The notes under the pieces: generated by a model
The model's database searches: none
Told to the model about the DNA's origin: nothing
The model's input: the letters and a program-made list of their open reading frames with translations, nothing else
NCBI GenBank assembly: GCA_964436305.1
Contig: CAYTCI010000005.1
Coordinates: 24,080 to 88,079, forward strand
Length of the DNA: 64,000 nucleotides
Source of the DNA: JAKPUX01 sp964436305
GTDB taxonomy: Bacteria; Zhuqueibacterota; Zhuqueibacteria; Residuimicrobiales; Residuimicrobiaceae
Reading direction: 5' to 3'
Part shown: piece after piece, positions 26,203 to 34,728 of the stretch
How positions within the stretch are numbered: position 1 is the stretch's first letter
Layout of the letters: every line of letters starts with the position of its first letter
Program-made: the position numbers and the translations under genes

Positions 26203-28395
26203 TCACCGCAACAGCAGCAGCTTGATCTCCCCCGACCAGTTATCAGATTCCAGCCGGCAGAAATAGGTGCCGCTGGGCGCTCCTGCTGCATCCCAGTGCA
26301 CGGAGTGGGAACCTGCTCCCAAAGAGCGTGCCAGCAGCACACTCACCTCCCGCCCCCGTGCGTCGTAGATTTTCAGCACGACCTTGTCCGGCCGTGGCAG
26401 CCTGAAATCGATGCGGGTGGTCGCATTGAAGGGATTGGGATAGTTCTGCGCCAGGCGGTACGACTCCGGCGCAGAGAGCGGCGGCCCGGTGATAGAGGTC
26501 CCGCCAACGACTCCGGCGACTTCAGCAGCTGCTGCCAGCATGAGTTGCGCACCTTTCCGGAGCATCCCTGGCGATATCTGGCTGATCAAATCCGTTGCCT
26601 TATGGTAGTATGGATCCAGCCCGCCCCAAATTTCCTCTGCACGCCCTTCCTCAACAGAGACAGCGTCATAGCCGGCGGCGGCAAAGGGCCCGTAATCGCT
26701 GGCACCCGTGGAATCAACCACCGCATCCAGGGTTGCGCCAAGTTCATAGCGGGTATTGTAGACCATCGCCGAATCGATCAGGCGGCTGCGGGTGAGATAG
26801 CTTCCGATCACAAGCCGCGCCGGGTTACCGGTCAGAGGGTAGCCGATCATGTCTCCATTTACCGCCGCCGCAATCTCGCGTTTCTCCTCACGGGCTTGCA
26901 CAACAAAATGGGTGCTGCCGAGCATGCCGAGTTCTTCACCGGATACGAGAAGGAACTTGAGGGAGGCGCCGAACTCATAATCCCGGCAGAGCCTTGCGGC
27001 CTCCATAACCGCGCTGGTCCCGGAGGCGTTATCGTTGGCGCCGGGGGCGTGGTTGAGGGGATCGTCGCTGAACGAATCATAATGCGCCACCATCACCACT
27101 TCCCGCTGCGGCGCCGCCGCGCCTTTCCGGGCTGCCTGGATGTTACGCGAGAGGTGGATCAGACTCTCCGGCAGGTGTTCTGCACGGGAGGTCCATACTT
27201 CCCCCCCGGAATTGACGAGCAAAGTTCCGCGAGAACCACAGGCCAGCCATGATCCATCCCGGGTTCTGTCCATCCGATAGAGATAAGGCCCCCACCCCAG
27301 GTTGAGGAGTGAATATTCCTCCTGCCAGCTTGCGCCACCGTCATGGGTGGCGAGGATCAGCCCGCTGACCGTTACGAGCCGTCCATGCAGGTGATCCGCC
27401 ATGATGAGGTCGCGGGGCTGATAATCAGCCGGCAAATTCGTCTTGACTACTTGCCATGAGTCGCCACCATCGCCGGTGTGGAGGATCAGTCCCCTCTCAC
27501 CAGCCACCCATCCTTCCATGGGCGAGATAAAAGAGACTACATTCAATCGGTAGGCGGAATTATTCAGGCGGGAGACCCAGCTCTTGCCGTGATCGCTCGA
27601 GGAAAAGAGGGCGCCGTAGTAGCTGCAGAGCCAGACATGATCGTTATCAACGACGTGGAGGTTCCAGAAGGCATCGGTGTTGTTCAGGGTAATTTTCTGC
27701 CAGACGGTCGTGTCACTTTCTTTGCGATAGAGTCCGCCTCTTTCACCGCAGGCCAGGATAACTCCGTTCGGCAGAGCGGCGATATCCCAAAGACGGGGCG
27801 CGCCGTCCAGCACCGTTTTGGTCCAGGTAGTGCCGCCGTCCTGTGTCCCGTACAAATTGCCCAGGTAGCTGCAGGCCCATCCCTCGGTACTGGAGAGAAA
27901 ATCGAGGCCGTAAAGCGGCTCTTTTTCGGGAAGGGTGAGCAGCAGCTGCCATGTAGCGCCGCGGTCCGTGCTGCGCAGGATGTGGCCGCGCAGGGTGACA
28001 GCCCAGAGGGAGTCCGATCCTGCATGCGCCAGATCATAGAGATCGGTCAAGCCGGTGACATACCAGTCGGATTCGGCCTGGTATCCCAGGGCTCGCAGCC
28101 GTTCGAGAAGGTACTCAGCGGCCTGGTCCCGCTGAGGGGCATATTCATAACGAGTGCCGAAATCCTGCAGATCCTGGATGGTCCGCAACATGGAATCACT
28201 CGATACCTTGCTGACCATCTCCTGGATGAAAGGCGCTGAATCGAGGGCGGGCGGCAGCGTCGCCGGGGGGTATGGCCGGTTGGCGACGGGCAGGGCTCGC
28301 CAGGGTTGGGATGGACGAGGCGGCTGGGCGAGGAGTGATGTGCTGGCCAGGAAGCCGAGAGTGCAAAGGATGGTGATCTTGACTGTTTTCTGCAT
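26203..28395 (-). CDS. T9SS-exported M28 aminopeptidase with an inserted YCF48-like propeller
   Basis: This 730-residue protein has a signal peptide. Residues 55-110 look like the start of an M28 peptidase ('IQDLQDFGTRYEYAPQRDQA'). Residues 120-405 are BNR/YCF48-like propeller repeats ('STDRGATWQ', 'TQDGGTTWT', 'SSDHGKSWV', 'HTGDGGDSW', 'THDGGASWQ'). The M28 zinc core then resumes: His438 in 'VAHYDS', Asp455 in 'GANDNASGTSAVMEA' and Glu487-488 in 'SGEELG'. The C-terminus is a T9SS sorting domain ('YRLAQNYPNPFNATTRI' to 'KLLLLR'). It should be a secreted zinc aminopeptidase. The propeller inserted inside the peptidase may bind protein or glycan. No close operon partner is seen. Confidence 0.88.
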   Translation of the reverse strand: MQKTVKITILCTLGFLASTSLLAQPPRPSQPWRALPVANRPYPPATLPPALDSAPFIQEMVSKVSSDSMLRTIQDLQDFGTRYEYAPQRDQAAEYLLERLRALGYQAESDWYVTGLTDLYDLAHAGSDSLWAVTLRGHILRSTDRGATWQLLLTLPEKEPLYGLDFLSSTEGWACSYLGNLYGTQDGGTTWTKTVLDGAPRLWDIAALPNGVILACGERGGLYRKESDTTVWQKITLNNTDAFWNLHVVDNDHVWLCSYYGALFSSSDHGKSWVSRLNNSAYRLNVVSFISPMEGWVAGERGLILHTGDGGDSWQVVKTNLPADYQPRDLIMADHLHGRLVTVSGLILATHDGGASWQEEYSLLNLGWGPYLYRMDRTRDGSWLACGSRGTLLVNSGGEVWTSRAEHLPESLIHLSRNIQAARKGAAAPQREVVMVAHYDSFSDDPLNHAPGANDNASGTSAVMEAARLCRDYEFGASLKFLLVSGEELGMLGSTHFVVQAREEKREIAAAVNGDMIGYPLTGNPARLVIGSYLTRSRLIDSAMVYNTRYELGATLDAVVDSTGASDYGPFAAAGYDAVSVEEGRAEEIWGGLDPYYHKATDLISQISPGMLRKGAQLMLAAAAEVAGVVGGTSITGPPLSAPESYRLAQNYPNPFNATTRIDFRLPRPDKVVLKIYDARGREVSVLLARSLGAGSHSVHWDAAGAPSGTYFCRLESDNWSGEIKLLLLR

Positions 28396-28542
28396 AAGGC
28401 CCCCATCTCAAGAATGCTGCTAAAGCCAGCGGCCGAGCTACTCCGGATGGCGGTATGCCCGGATCTCGCGGCCATTTTTTGCAGGAGCAAAGGCTCCCCT
28501 GTTGTCCTTCGTGCCGGAGAGCTATTCTCCGGTGTGTCCAGG

Positions 28543-29367
28543 CTATACCTCTTTCCTGGCGACCTCGAGATTGACCATGACGGGCACCTTGAGACGGTTG
28601 CCCTGATCACGGATGAGTGCGGCGATGTGCTCGTAAAATGGCGCCATGCGCTCTTCGGGAAGGCAGGCATTGGATGAGAAGGTGCGCAAAAGCCCCACAT
28701 AGGCCTCCGCGGTAAAAGAACGCGTAGAATGAAACTCCCTGTGAGCATGCAAGCTCAAGCCTGGCGCTTGCTCAAATTCGCTTCTTCTTGCCGCGATCCT
28801 TTGCCCCTGGATCCCGCGGAGATCATCATGCAGCTCAGGCTGTGGATGAAATTGTGCATAAATTTCGCGGATGGCATCAAAAACAGGCGCATTGGTCCGG
28901 GAGAAATTGCTCCACCAGGCCGCCAAAAAACCACCTGGCTTGAGCAACTTGCAGACCCTGGCGAACTTGACCGACGGTTCCACCCAATGAAACGAGGTCG
29001 CTGCGGCGATCAGATCACACGGCACCGCTGTTGCATACGCTTCAAATGAGGTGTGGACCAAGTGGATGGCGGGGATGTGACCGAGCCGTTTTTTGGCCTG
29101 GGCCAGGAGCGCTGCTCCGGGTTCGAGGGCATAGATGGTTGCATGCCAATGGCCGTACATTTGTTCGGTGGCGATGCCGCTGCCGGCACCGATCTCGACG
29201 ACCACCGAATTCTCATCCACACCCGTCAGGTGCTGCAGTTCGATATAGAGGTCGTCCGGATAGCCCGTTCTATAGGCGTCATAGAGAGCTGCATTGCGGT
29301 TGAAAGACTCCGCCCGCTGGCGGTCAATTCGTCCTTGTTTTCCAGCTGCGGCAAACTCTGGCTGCAC
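28543..29367 (-). CDS. Class I SAM-dependent methyltransferase
   Basis: This 274-residue protein starts at GTG with AAAGGAG 7 bases upstream. It begins with the 'FNRNAALYDAYRTGYPDDL' segment usual in small-molecule methyltransferases of the Methyltransf_11/25 type. SAM motif I is 'VVVEIGAGSGIATEQMY', motif II 'IYALEPGAAL', and the post-motif region 'DLIAAATSFHWVEP' and 'LLKPGGFLAAWWS'. The 'SFHWV' signature is common in this group. The substrate is unknown. It is upstream of the peptidase gene on the same strand with a gap of about 150 bases. Confidence 0.88.
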   Translation of the reverse strand: MQPEFAAAGKQGRIDRQRAESFNRNAALYDAYRTGYPDDLYIELQHLTGVDENSVVVEIGAGSGIATEQMYGHWHATIYALEPGAALLAQAKKRLGHIPAIHLVHTSFEAYATAVPCDLIAAATSFHWVEPSVKFARVCKLLKPGGFLAAWWSNFSRTNAPVFDAIREIYAQFHPQPELHDDLRGIQGQRIAARRSEFEQAPGLSLHAHREFHSTRSFTAEAYVGLLRTFSSNACLPEERMAPFYEHIAALIRDQGNRLKVPVMVNLEVARKEV

Positions 29368-29413
29368 AAGCGCTCCTTTGGGGCTGAATGCGATCGTATT
29401 CTGCGGGCCCGCG

Positions 29414-30136
29414 CTAGGGCTTTTTATCCCCCGAAATACACTCTACTGTGATCTTGGTAAAAACCTCCCGGGCGGAATCGATGCCCTCGAGATCGGTCAG
29501 CGGCTCGGCGGTGTAGTAGTATTGATGGCTGCGGCCGCTCAGTTCGGGAGCCGATCGGTCGCCGGGTACGGCGGTGATGGTGCCATGGAAGAGCAGCGAC
29601 GGCTGCCCGTTGCCATGCTTGTCGTGGCGCTTTTGCGCATTCGCCTTGGGGAATGTACGGTTGTAATCGCCTGCCACGTTCATCTCGATGTAATAGTCGT
29701 AGCTCTTGCCCGCCTCGACGCGGGCGGAGGCGCGGATTTCCGCTTTCTGTGGCGTGGCGCCGGTGACTGTGTCGTAAAAGGGATCGCGCGGCGTGGGGAA
29801 ATCGTTGCGCCCGGTTTCCTTGCGGAAGGCCCCGATCCAGAGAGGAAGTGAGACCGGGCACTCAACCTTGCCGGCGTACTCGCCCCTGGCGGTGCGCCGG
29901 GTGACGAAGACCGTGGTGATCCGGCCGTTCTCATGCTCCTGCAGCCAGATGGCGAACTGTGGGGGTTCGCCGTAAGAACTGCGTTCATAGATTTCACGGC
30001 TCTGGCACAGGCTGAAATACAGCGTCAGTGAATCGGCGGTCTGAGCTGCTTGTGCACAGACCTGGCTGTTTGCAGCAGCGGCCAGCGCCGCTGCCCAAAG
30101 AGCCGCTGTGCGGATGATTTTTCGGGATCGCCCCAT
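29414..30136 (-). CDS. Secreted protein, weakly DUF2271-like, partner of the GH109-like gene
   Basis: This 240-residue protein has an N-terminal signal peptide (MGRSRKIIRTAALWAAALAA). The mature chain has a beta-rich pattern with 'FAIWLQEHENGRITTVFVTR', 'LPLWIGAFRKE', 'SYDYYIEMNVAGDYNRTF' and a closing 'REVFTKITVECI'. The 'W.....G...TVFVT' layout resembles DUF2271 periplasmic proteins, but the match is weak. Its start lies 1 base after the stop of the Gfo/Idh/MocA-like gene, so the two are co-expressed. Both carry export signals, suggesting a shared periplasmic task. Confidence 0.6.
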   Translation of the reverse strand: MGRSRKIIRTAALWAAALAAAANSQVCAQAAQTADSLTLYFSLCQSREIYERSSYGEPPQFAIWLQEHENGRITTVFVTRRTARGEYAGKVECPVSLPLWIGAFRKETGRNDFPTPRDPFYDTVTGATPQKAEIRASARVEAGKSYDYYIEMNVAGDYNRTFPKANAQKRHDKHGNGQPSLLFHGTITAVPGDRSAPELSGRSHQYYYTAEPLTDLEGIDSAREVFTKITVECISGDKKP

Positions 30137-30137
30137 C

Positions 30138-31451
30138 TCACCAGCCCCCGGAAAGTCCGAAGATCGGCTTGCGGCTCAGCCAGCGTCCGCGGGTAAAATC
30201 GGGAAATTCGACCGGTGCACCGCCGCGGGCTATCGACTCTTCGGTCAGCGGCGAAATGACAATCCAGGAGGCGGTATCATAGACATCGATGGGCGTCGGG
30301 AGCTGACGGCGGGCGCACTCAAGGAAGGCGCGCACCTTGAGGTAGGCCGGTCCGCCACGCTCCTGCTGCGGATCCTCCTGGAGATACTTTTTCCACAGTG
30401 GATGCTCGTATTTCTCCTGATAGGGTGCGAAGGATTCCCAGGTATCCTCTGGACTGGTCCCCTCCAGATAGATCGAATTGTTATCCTCCATCCACAGCCC
30501 GCCGGTGCCCTGAACGCGGTACATGTTGGAGTAGGGGCGTGGCGAATTGGAATCGTAGTTGACGATGACGCTTTCGCCCTGGGCGCACTTGATCACCGTG
30601 GTGACGATATCGCCGAGCGCATATTCGCGGGTGGCGTTATGATGGCCGGCGCCGAATTTTTTGCGGATATACTCCTTCATGCCGCGCGACTTGCTGGCGG
30701 TGGCAGTGAGGGTGAGAAAGCGGTTGCCGCGGTCAATATCGAGACAATTGGCGATGGGACCGATGCCGTGGGTTGGATAGAGATCACCGTTGCGCTTGAG
30801 GGCCTGCTCGCCCCACCAGGTCAGTTCGCCGTCTGGTCCAAAATTGACGTTGCGGATGTCGTGCTGGTAGCCGCACTGGCAGTGCACCAGTTCGCCGAAG
30901 AGGCCCTGGCGAACCATGTTGAGGATAGCCATGCTGTCGCGGTCGTAGCAGTGGTTCTCGAGCATCATGCAGGGCATGCCCGACTCTTCCGAAGCCCGCA
31001 CCAGCTGCCAGACCTCATCGATGGAAGCGGCGCCCCAGACTTCAGGAGCACAATACTTTTTGGCGCGCATGGTGGCGACAGCCATTGGCGTGTGCCAAAC
31101 CCACGGGGTGGCGATGATCACGGCGTCGAGGTCGTCCCTTAGCACCATGTTCTCATAATCGGTCTCGCTCCTGGAATAGCCTTCCGGCCGTTTACGGCCG
31201 CTGGCCTCCACCAGGCGCTGGGCGCGCGCAAGGTGCTCCAGGTCGATGTCGCAGAGGGCGGGGATATCGACCTCCGGCATGGTCAGACACATCTGCAGCA
31301 GTTCCGTGCCATAGCTGCCAACCCCGATGATGCCAAGGCGCACCCGGGCAGCCTCCTTGCCGGCGAGCAAATTCTCCGGAGTCAGGGCAGCCGCCAGGCC
31401 GGTTACCGCGGTCGCTTTGAGAAAATCACGGCGTTCGATTTCATGGTTCAT
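30138..31451 (-). CDS. Tat-exported Gfo/Idh/MocA family protein, GH109-like
   Basis: The start is set at the ATG with AGGAG 10 bases upstream; a TTG two codons earlier is the alternative. The 437-residue protein has a twin-arginine signal ('ERRDFLKATAVTGLAAAL'). A Rossmann NAD-binding domain follows ('VRLGIIGVGSYG', 'LDAVIIATPWVWH'), then a C-terminal domain with 'HCQCGYQHDIR' and 'YPTHGIGPIANCLDIDRGN'. These two motifs are close to those of GH109 alpha-N-acetylgalactosaminidases, which use bound NAD in a redox-assisted cleavage. Tat export fits a protein folded with its cofactor before transport. Glycosidase activity is inferred; other exported Gfo/Idh/MocA enzymes exist. Confidence 0.78.
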   Translation of the reverse strand: MNHEIERRDFLKATAVTGLAAALTPENLLAGKEAARVRLGIIGVGSYGTELLQMCLTMPEVDIPALCDIDLEHLARAQRLVEASGRKRPEGYSRSETDYENMVLRDDLDAVIIATPWVWHTPMAVATMRAKKYCAPEVWGAASIDEVWQLVRASEESGMPCMMLENHCYDRDSMAILNMVRQGLFGELVHCQCGYQHDIRNVNFGPDGELTWWGEQALKRNGDLYPTHGIGPIANCLDIDRGNRFLTLTATASKSRGMKEYIRKKFGAGHHNATREYALGDIVTTVIKCAQGESVIVNYDSNSPRPYSNMYRVQGTGGLWMEDNNSIYLEGTSPEDTWESFAPYQEKYEHPLWKKYLQEDPQQERGGPAYLKVRAFLECARRQLPTPIDVYDTASWIVISPLTEESIARGGAPVEFPDFTRGRWLSRKPIFGLSGGW

Positions 31452-32000
31452 GATCAAGTGCTCCTTCGCGAATGGTATCCATCCGGCGCAGTGACTCCGC
31501 CGCTGGGGGTTAATAAAACGAGAAACGCATCCTCCGCCAGGTACCTGAGATCAGGCCCTTCCCCGCCGTTTAGCGCAACTCTTTATCAGGCGCCCCCAGC
31601 GACCTCATGGTCTTTGCCTCCCGGCAAATTACCCAAGATAGGTTTGAAAAGCAAGCAGAATTGCTAAAAAAACAGGCGAGCAGGCGAAATTGCCGAAGGC
31701 TCGATACTGAATTCCGGGTGCGGCCTTCCCCGTATCGATCGTGCCCTACTGTCATCGAACTCGTCCTTACGCAGCAGCACCCGCTTTTAATCACAGGCTG
31801 GACACCAAAAGTGGTGTCGATTGATGAACTATTTGCTTGCACAAATCCTGCGATAATGGTAAATAATAGCAGGGCGCGAGCCCACGATCTGCATTCCGTT
31901 ACCACGCCCCGGCCTGCAGCGGCAATGGCCGGCTTGGCAGCGAGATAATAATGGCACATCATACCGTTTGAACAACCTGGCCAAAGGGGGAGGTACCGCC
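31452..32000 (+). other. Divergent intergenic region
   Basis: This stretch of about 550 bases separates the GH109-like gene and the T9SS esterase gene and should hold both promoters. It is more AT-rich than the genes around it. AGGAG for the left gene is at 31461-31465 (read on the minus strand) and GGGGGAGG for the right gene is just before 32001. A short inverted repeat (7-bp arms, 31801-31818) is present. Short open frames here have no recognisable product. I could not assign promoter elements with confidence. Confidence 0.5.
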
Positions 32001-34469
32001 ATGCGACACAATCCACCGGCAATAGTGCTTCTCGTGATCCTGGCCCTTGGCCTGGCGGGCAGCGCCCGGCCGCAGCCGGCCATCACCAGCCAATTCGCCT
32101 TCCGTACCCACTTTTGGCAGGGAAATCGGATGCCCTATCGTCTTTTCGTGCCGGAGAGTTATTCGCCGCTGCAGCAATATCCCTTGATGCTGACGCTGCA
32201 CGGCTCGGGCGAGCGCGGCGCCAATAACAAAGCCCAGATCGATAACTATCGCATTGCCACAGTCTGGGCCGATCCGGTGAACCAGGCGATCTATCCCTGC
32301 CTGGTCGTTTCGCCGCAGTGTCCCGAAAGCGCCAGCTGGAGCGGCGACATGCTGTTGGCGGTGAACGATCTGCTCGATTCCCTGCAGCGCGAGTTCAGCG
32401 TCGATCCCAATCGCCTCTATGTCACCGGGCTCTCGATGGGAGGGTTCGGCGCCTGGGAGCTGATCGATCGATTTCCCGGCCGCTTCGCTGCAGCAGTGCC
32501 GATGAGCGGCGGTGGCAATGCGCTCGATGTCGCCCCGATGATGGATCAGGCAATCTGGAATTTCCATGGTGAGCTCGACACCTCCGTGCCGGTGGAGTTG
32601 TCGCGCTTTATGATGCAAGCTTTCGAGGCCGCCGGCCGGCCGGTTCTCTACACCGGCTGCGAGTATGGGGATTGCCGCGGAGTGAGCCAGGCGGAGGTGC
32701 TGCGGCACGTGCAAAATCACACCGATCTCCTCTATACCGAGGTCGACGACGGCGGCCACGTGATGTGGGACCAGGCTTACGATTATCCGCCGCTGCTGCC
32801 CTGGGTTTTCAGCCAGGTCCGCCGCGACACCTCCCGTCTGCGGCTGACCGGCCTCACCACCTGGCAGCGGGTCAGCGGGGAGGTCGGGATCACCTGGCGC
32901 TCCAGTATTAGCGCCAGCCGCCTCGAGCTCTGGTTCCACGGTGCCCCGGCGGCGGAGTGGCAGCGTCTGGCCGAGTTGCCCCAGACCGGCATCTGGCGCT
33001 GGAATACTGCCGCCGTCGCCGACGGCGCGCTCGCAAGGCTGCGCCTCTATGCCTTCGACGCCGGCGGCCGGATCATCGCCTGGGATCAATCGGCTCCCTT
33101 CACCATCGACAATGCTGGCAATGGCCTGCCTTACGCTAACATCAGGACCCCCATCTGGAGCGATCAGCCGCTGGTTGAGCGCGAGCTGGCACTCGCCTGC
33201 GCCATTCTCGACGCCGAGACCGATCCTGTCAACGCTGCGGTCGATTACAGCAGCGACGACGGCCGCACTTGGCAGCCCGCCGGCAGCGTATACAAGGTGC
33301 CGGATACCTCGAGCGTGGTCTTCCCTGTCAACCTCGAGGCCTTGCCCAACAGCCTGCATGCACGCCTGCGGCTGCAGGTCAGCGACGGTACCTCCATCGC
33401 CATCGCCGCAACCCGCTCCTTCCGCAAGCTGACGCCCCGGCTGGACAGCCTTAAAGTCCTGCATATCGCCGGTAGCGGCGGCGCGAGCATCCAGGCCATG
33501 GTCAGCTCCGGCGCGGAGCTGAACGGCGAGCGCTATCGCATCGAATTCAGCAATCAAAACGGCGTACTCACCTGGTCGGTCCTCTATAGCAGCAGCGGCG
33601 TCCGCATTCTGGAAAACATCCCCGTCGAGGCCACTGCGCTGGAGAGCCCGCTCTTCGACGGTCTCACGTTGAGAGTAGCCGATGCTAATCCGGCCCGGCC
33701 GGATATGGACAATAGCGGCTGGAGCCAGGGTACGGCGACGCTCAGGTTTAACCTCTACCTGCAGGATTACCGGATCGGCGGTGTGATGCGCAAGAGCAAT
33801 CCGCAGCCTAGCGACTACCGCATCACCTTCTCGGATCAGTTTATCGACACCTCGGCCGCGGCCTTTGGCATTCCCCCGGTCCCCATCCGCTTCAGGGTGC
33901 GCGACATCACCCGCGATCGCCCGGTCAAGGTCCTCTTCGTCGATACCAACCGCGATCAGATGCTCTCACGCCTGGAGTATATCTACCTGGTCGAGCCCGA
34001 TTCCAGCGGCCAGCCGCGCATCACCTGGAGCATCGGCTTTACGGGGGACAGCACCGCCGTGCTCCCCCGCGGCGGCGACGAGCTCACACTGCGAACCCTC
34101 AAGCCCTTGAGCACCGCGGACATCTATGAATTCCGCGCCGTGGCCAGCGGTGTTGCGGTGAATCAGGCGGGCGTGACGCCTGCTGCACAGGCGGTGGTTC
34201 TGCGCGGTACCTATCCGAATCCGTTCAATGCCTCGACCACCATCGTCTATGAGCTGGGCAGGGATGAAAAAGAGGTTTGCGTGGAAATTTACAATCTGCT
34301 CGGGCAGCGGGTGCGGCTGCTCTTCTCGGGCGGGCAAAAAGCGGGGCGGCATGAACTGGTGTGGGACGGCCGCGATGCAAGCGGCAGAGTGCTGCCCTCG
34401 GGTCTCTACCCCCTAATACTGCGGGCCGGCGGGCTGCGGCAAGTAAAGACCATGGTGATGGTCAGATGA
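32001..34469 (+). CDS. T9SS-exported alpha/beta-hydrolase esterase
   Basis: The start is set at the ATG after GGGGGAGG, not the earlier TTG-like codon. The 822-residue protein has a signal peptide and a polyhydroxybutyrate-depolymerase/CE1-like esterase domain (about 35-275). The likely catalytic triad is Ser145 in 'GLSMGG', Asp193 in 'GELDTSVPV' and His253 in 'DDGGHVMW'. The middle (about 285-720) has Ig-like strands and then a module shared with the secreted cassette protein at 4960-8115. The C-terminus is a sorting domain ('GTYPNPFNASTTIVYEL' to 'VKTMVMVR'). It is likely a surface or secreted esterase removing acetyl or feruloyl groups from plant polysaccharide, which fits the pectate lyase gene that follows. 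Confidence 0.85.
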   Translation: MRHNPPAIVLLVILALGLAGSARPQPAITSQFAFRTHFWQGNRMPYRLFVPESYSPLQQYPLMLTLHGSGERGANNKAQIDNYRIATVWADPVNQAIYPCLVVSPQCPESASWSGDMLLAVNDLLDSLQREFSVDPNRLYVTGLSMGGFGAWELIDRFPGRFAAAVPMSGGGNALDVAPMMDQAIWNFHGELDTSVPVELSRFMMQAFEAAGRPVLYTGCEYGDCRGVSQAEVLRHVQNHTDLLYTEVDDGGHVMWDQAYDYPPLLPWVFSQVRRDTSRLRLTGLTTWQRVSGEVGITWRSSISASRLELWFHGAPAAEWQRLAELPQTGIWRWNTAAVADGALARLRLYAFDAGGRIIAWDQSAPFTIDNAGNGLPYANIRTPIWSDQPLVERELALACAILDAETDPVNAAVDYSSDDGRTWQPAGSVYKVPDTSSVVFPVNLEALPNSLHARLRLQVSDGTSIAIAATRSFRKLTPRLDSLKVLHIAGSGGASIQAMVSSGAELNGERYRIEFSNQNGVLTWSVLYSSSGVRILENIPVEATALESPLFDGLTLRVADANPARPDMDNSGWSQGTATLRFNLYLQDYRIGGVMRKSNPQPSDYRITFSDQFIDTSAAAFGIPPVPIRFRVRDITRDRPVKVLFVDTNRDQMLSRLEYIYLVEPDSSGQPRITWSIGFTGDSTAVLPRGGDELTLRTLKPLSTADIYEFRAVASGVAVNQAGVTPAAQAVVLRGTYPNPFNASTTIVYELGRDEKEVCVEIYNLLGQRVRLLFSGGQKAGRHELVWDGRDASGRVLPSGLYPLILRAGGLRQVKTMVMVR

Positions 34470-34728
34470 GATCGGCCTGCCCGGACAGAAGATCCGGATC
34501 CTTTACGACGGATCGTGGGCTGTCGGCCGCAGCAAAAACGCCGTCGAATCCGCTTTCTCGGTCCGGCTGGTCAGGAACCGAAATGGGCATTTTCCGGCTT
34601 GAACGTTTATCCTTGACCACTCCCTGTTACCGGGACTGATACCAGGCGCATACCTTGACCGAAATACCTGAAACAGACCAGGCAAACGATGCACCGGCAG
34701 CTGCCGTTGCGTATGAGGAGATTACCTG

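Noticed and set aside
31801..31818. Seven-bp inverted repeat in the divergent region
   Set aside because: Short and single; noted in the region entry but not strong enough to call an operator.
31570..32022. Open frames on both strands in the divergent intergenic region
   Set aside because: No recognisable family, no ribosome sites, and they overlap the regulatory region of two well-supported genes.
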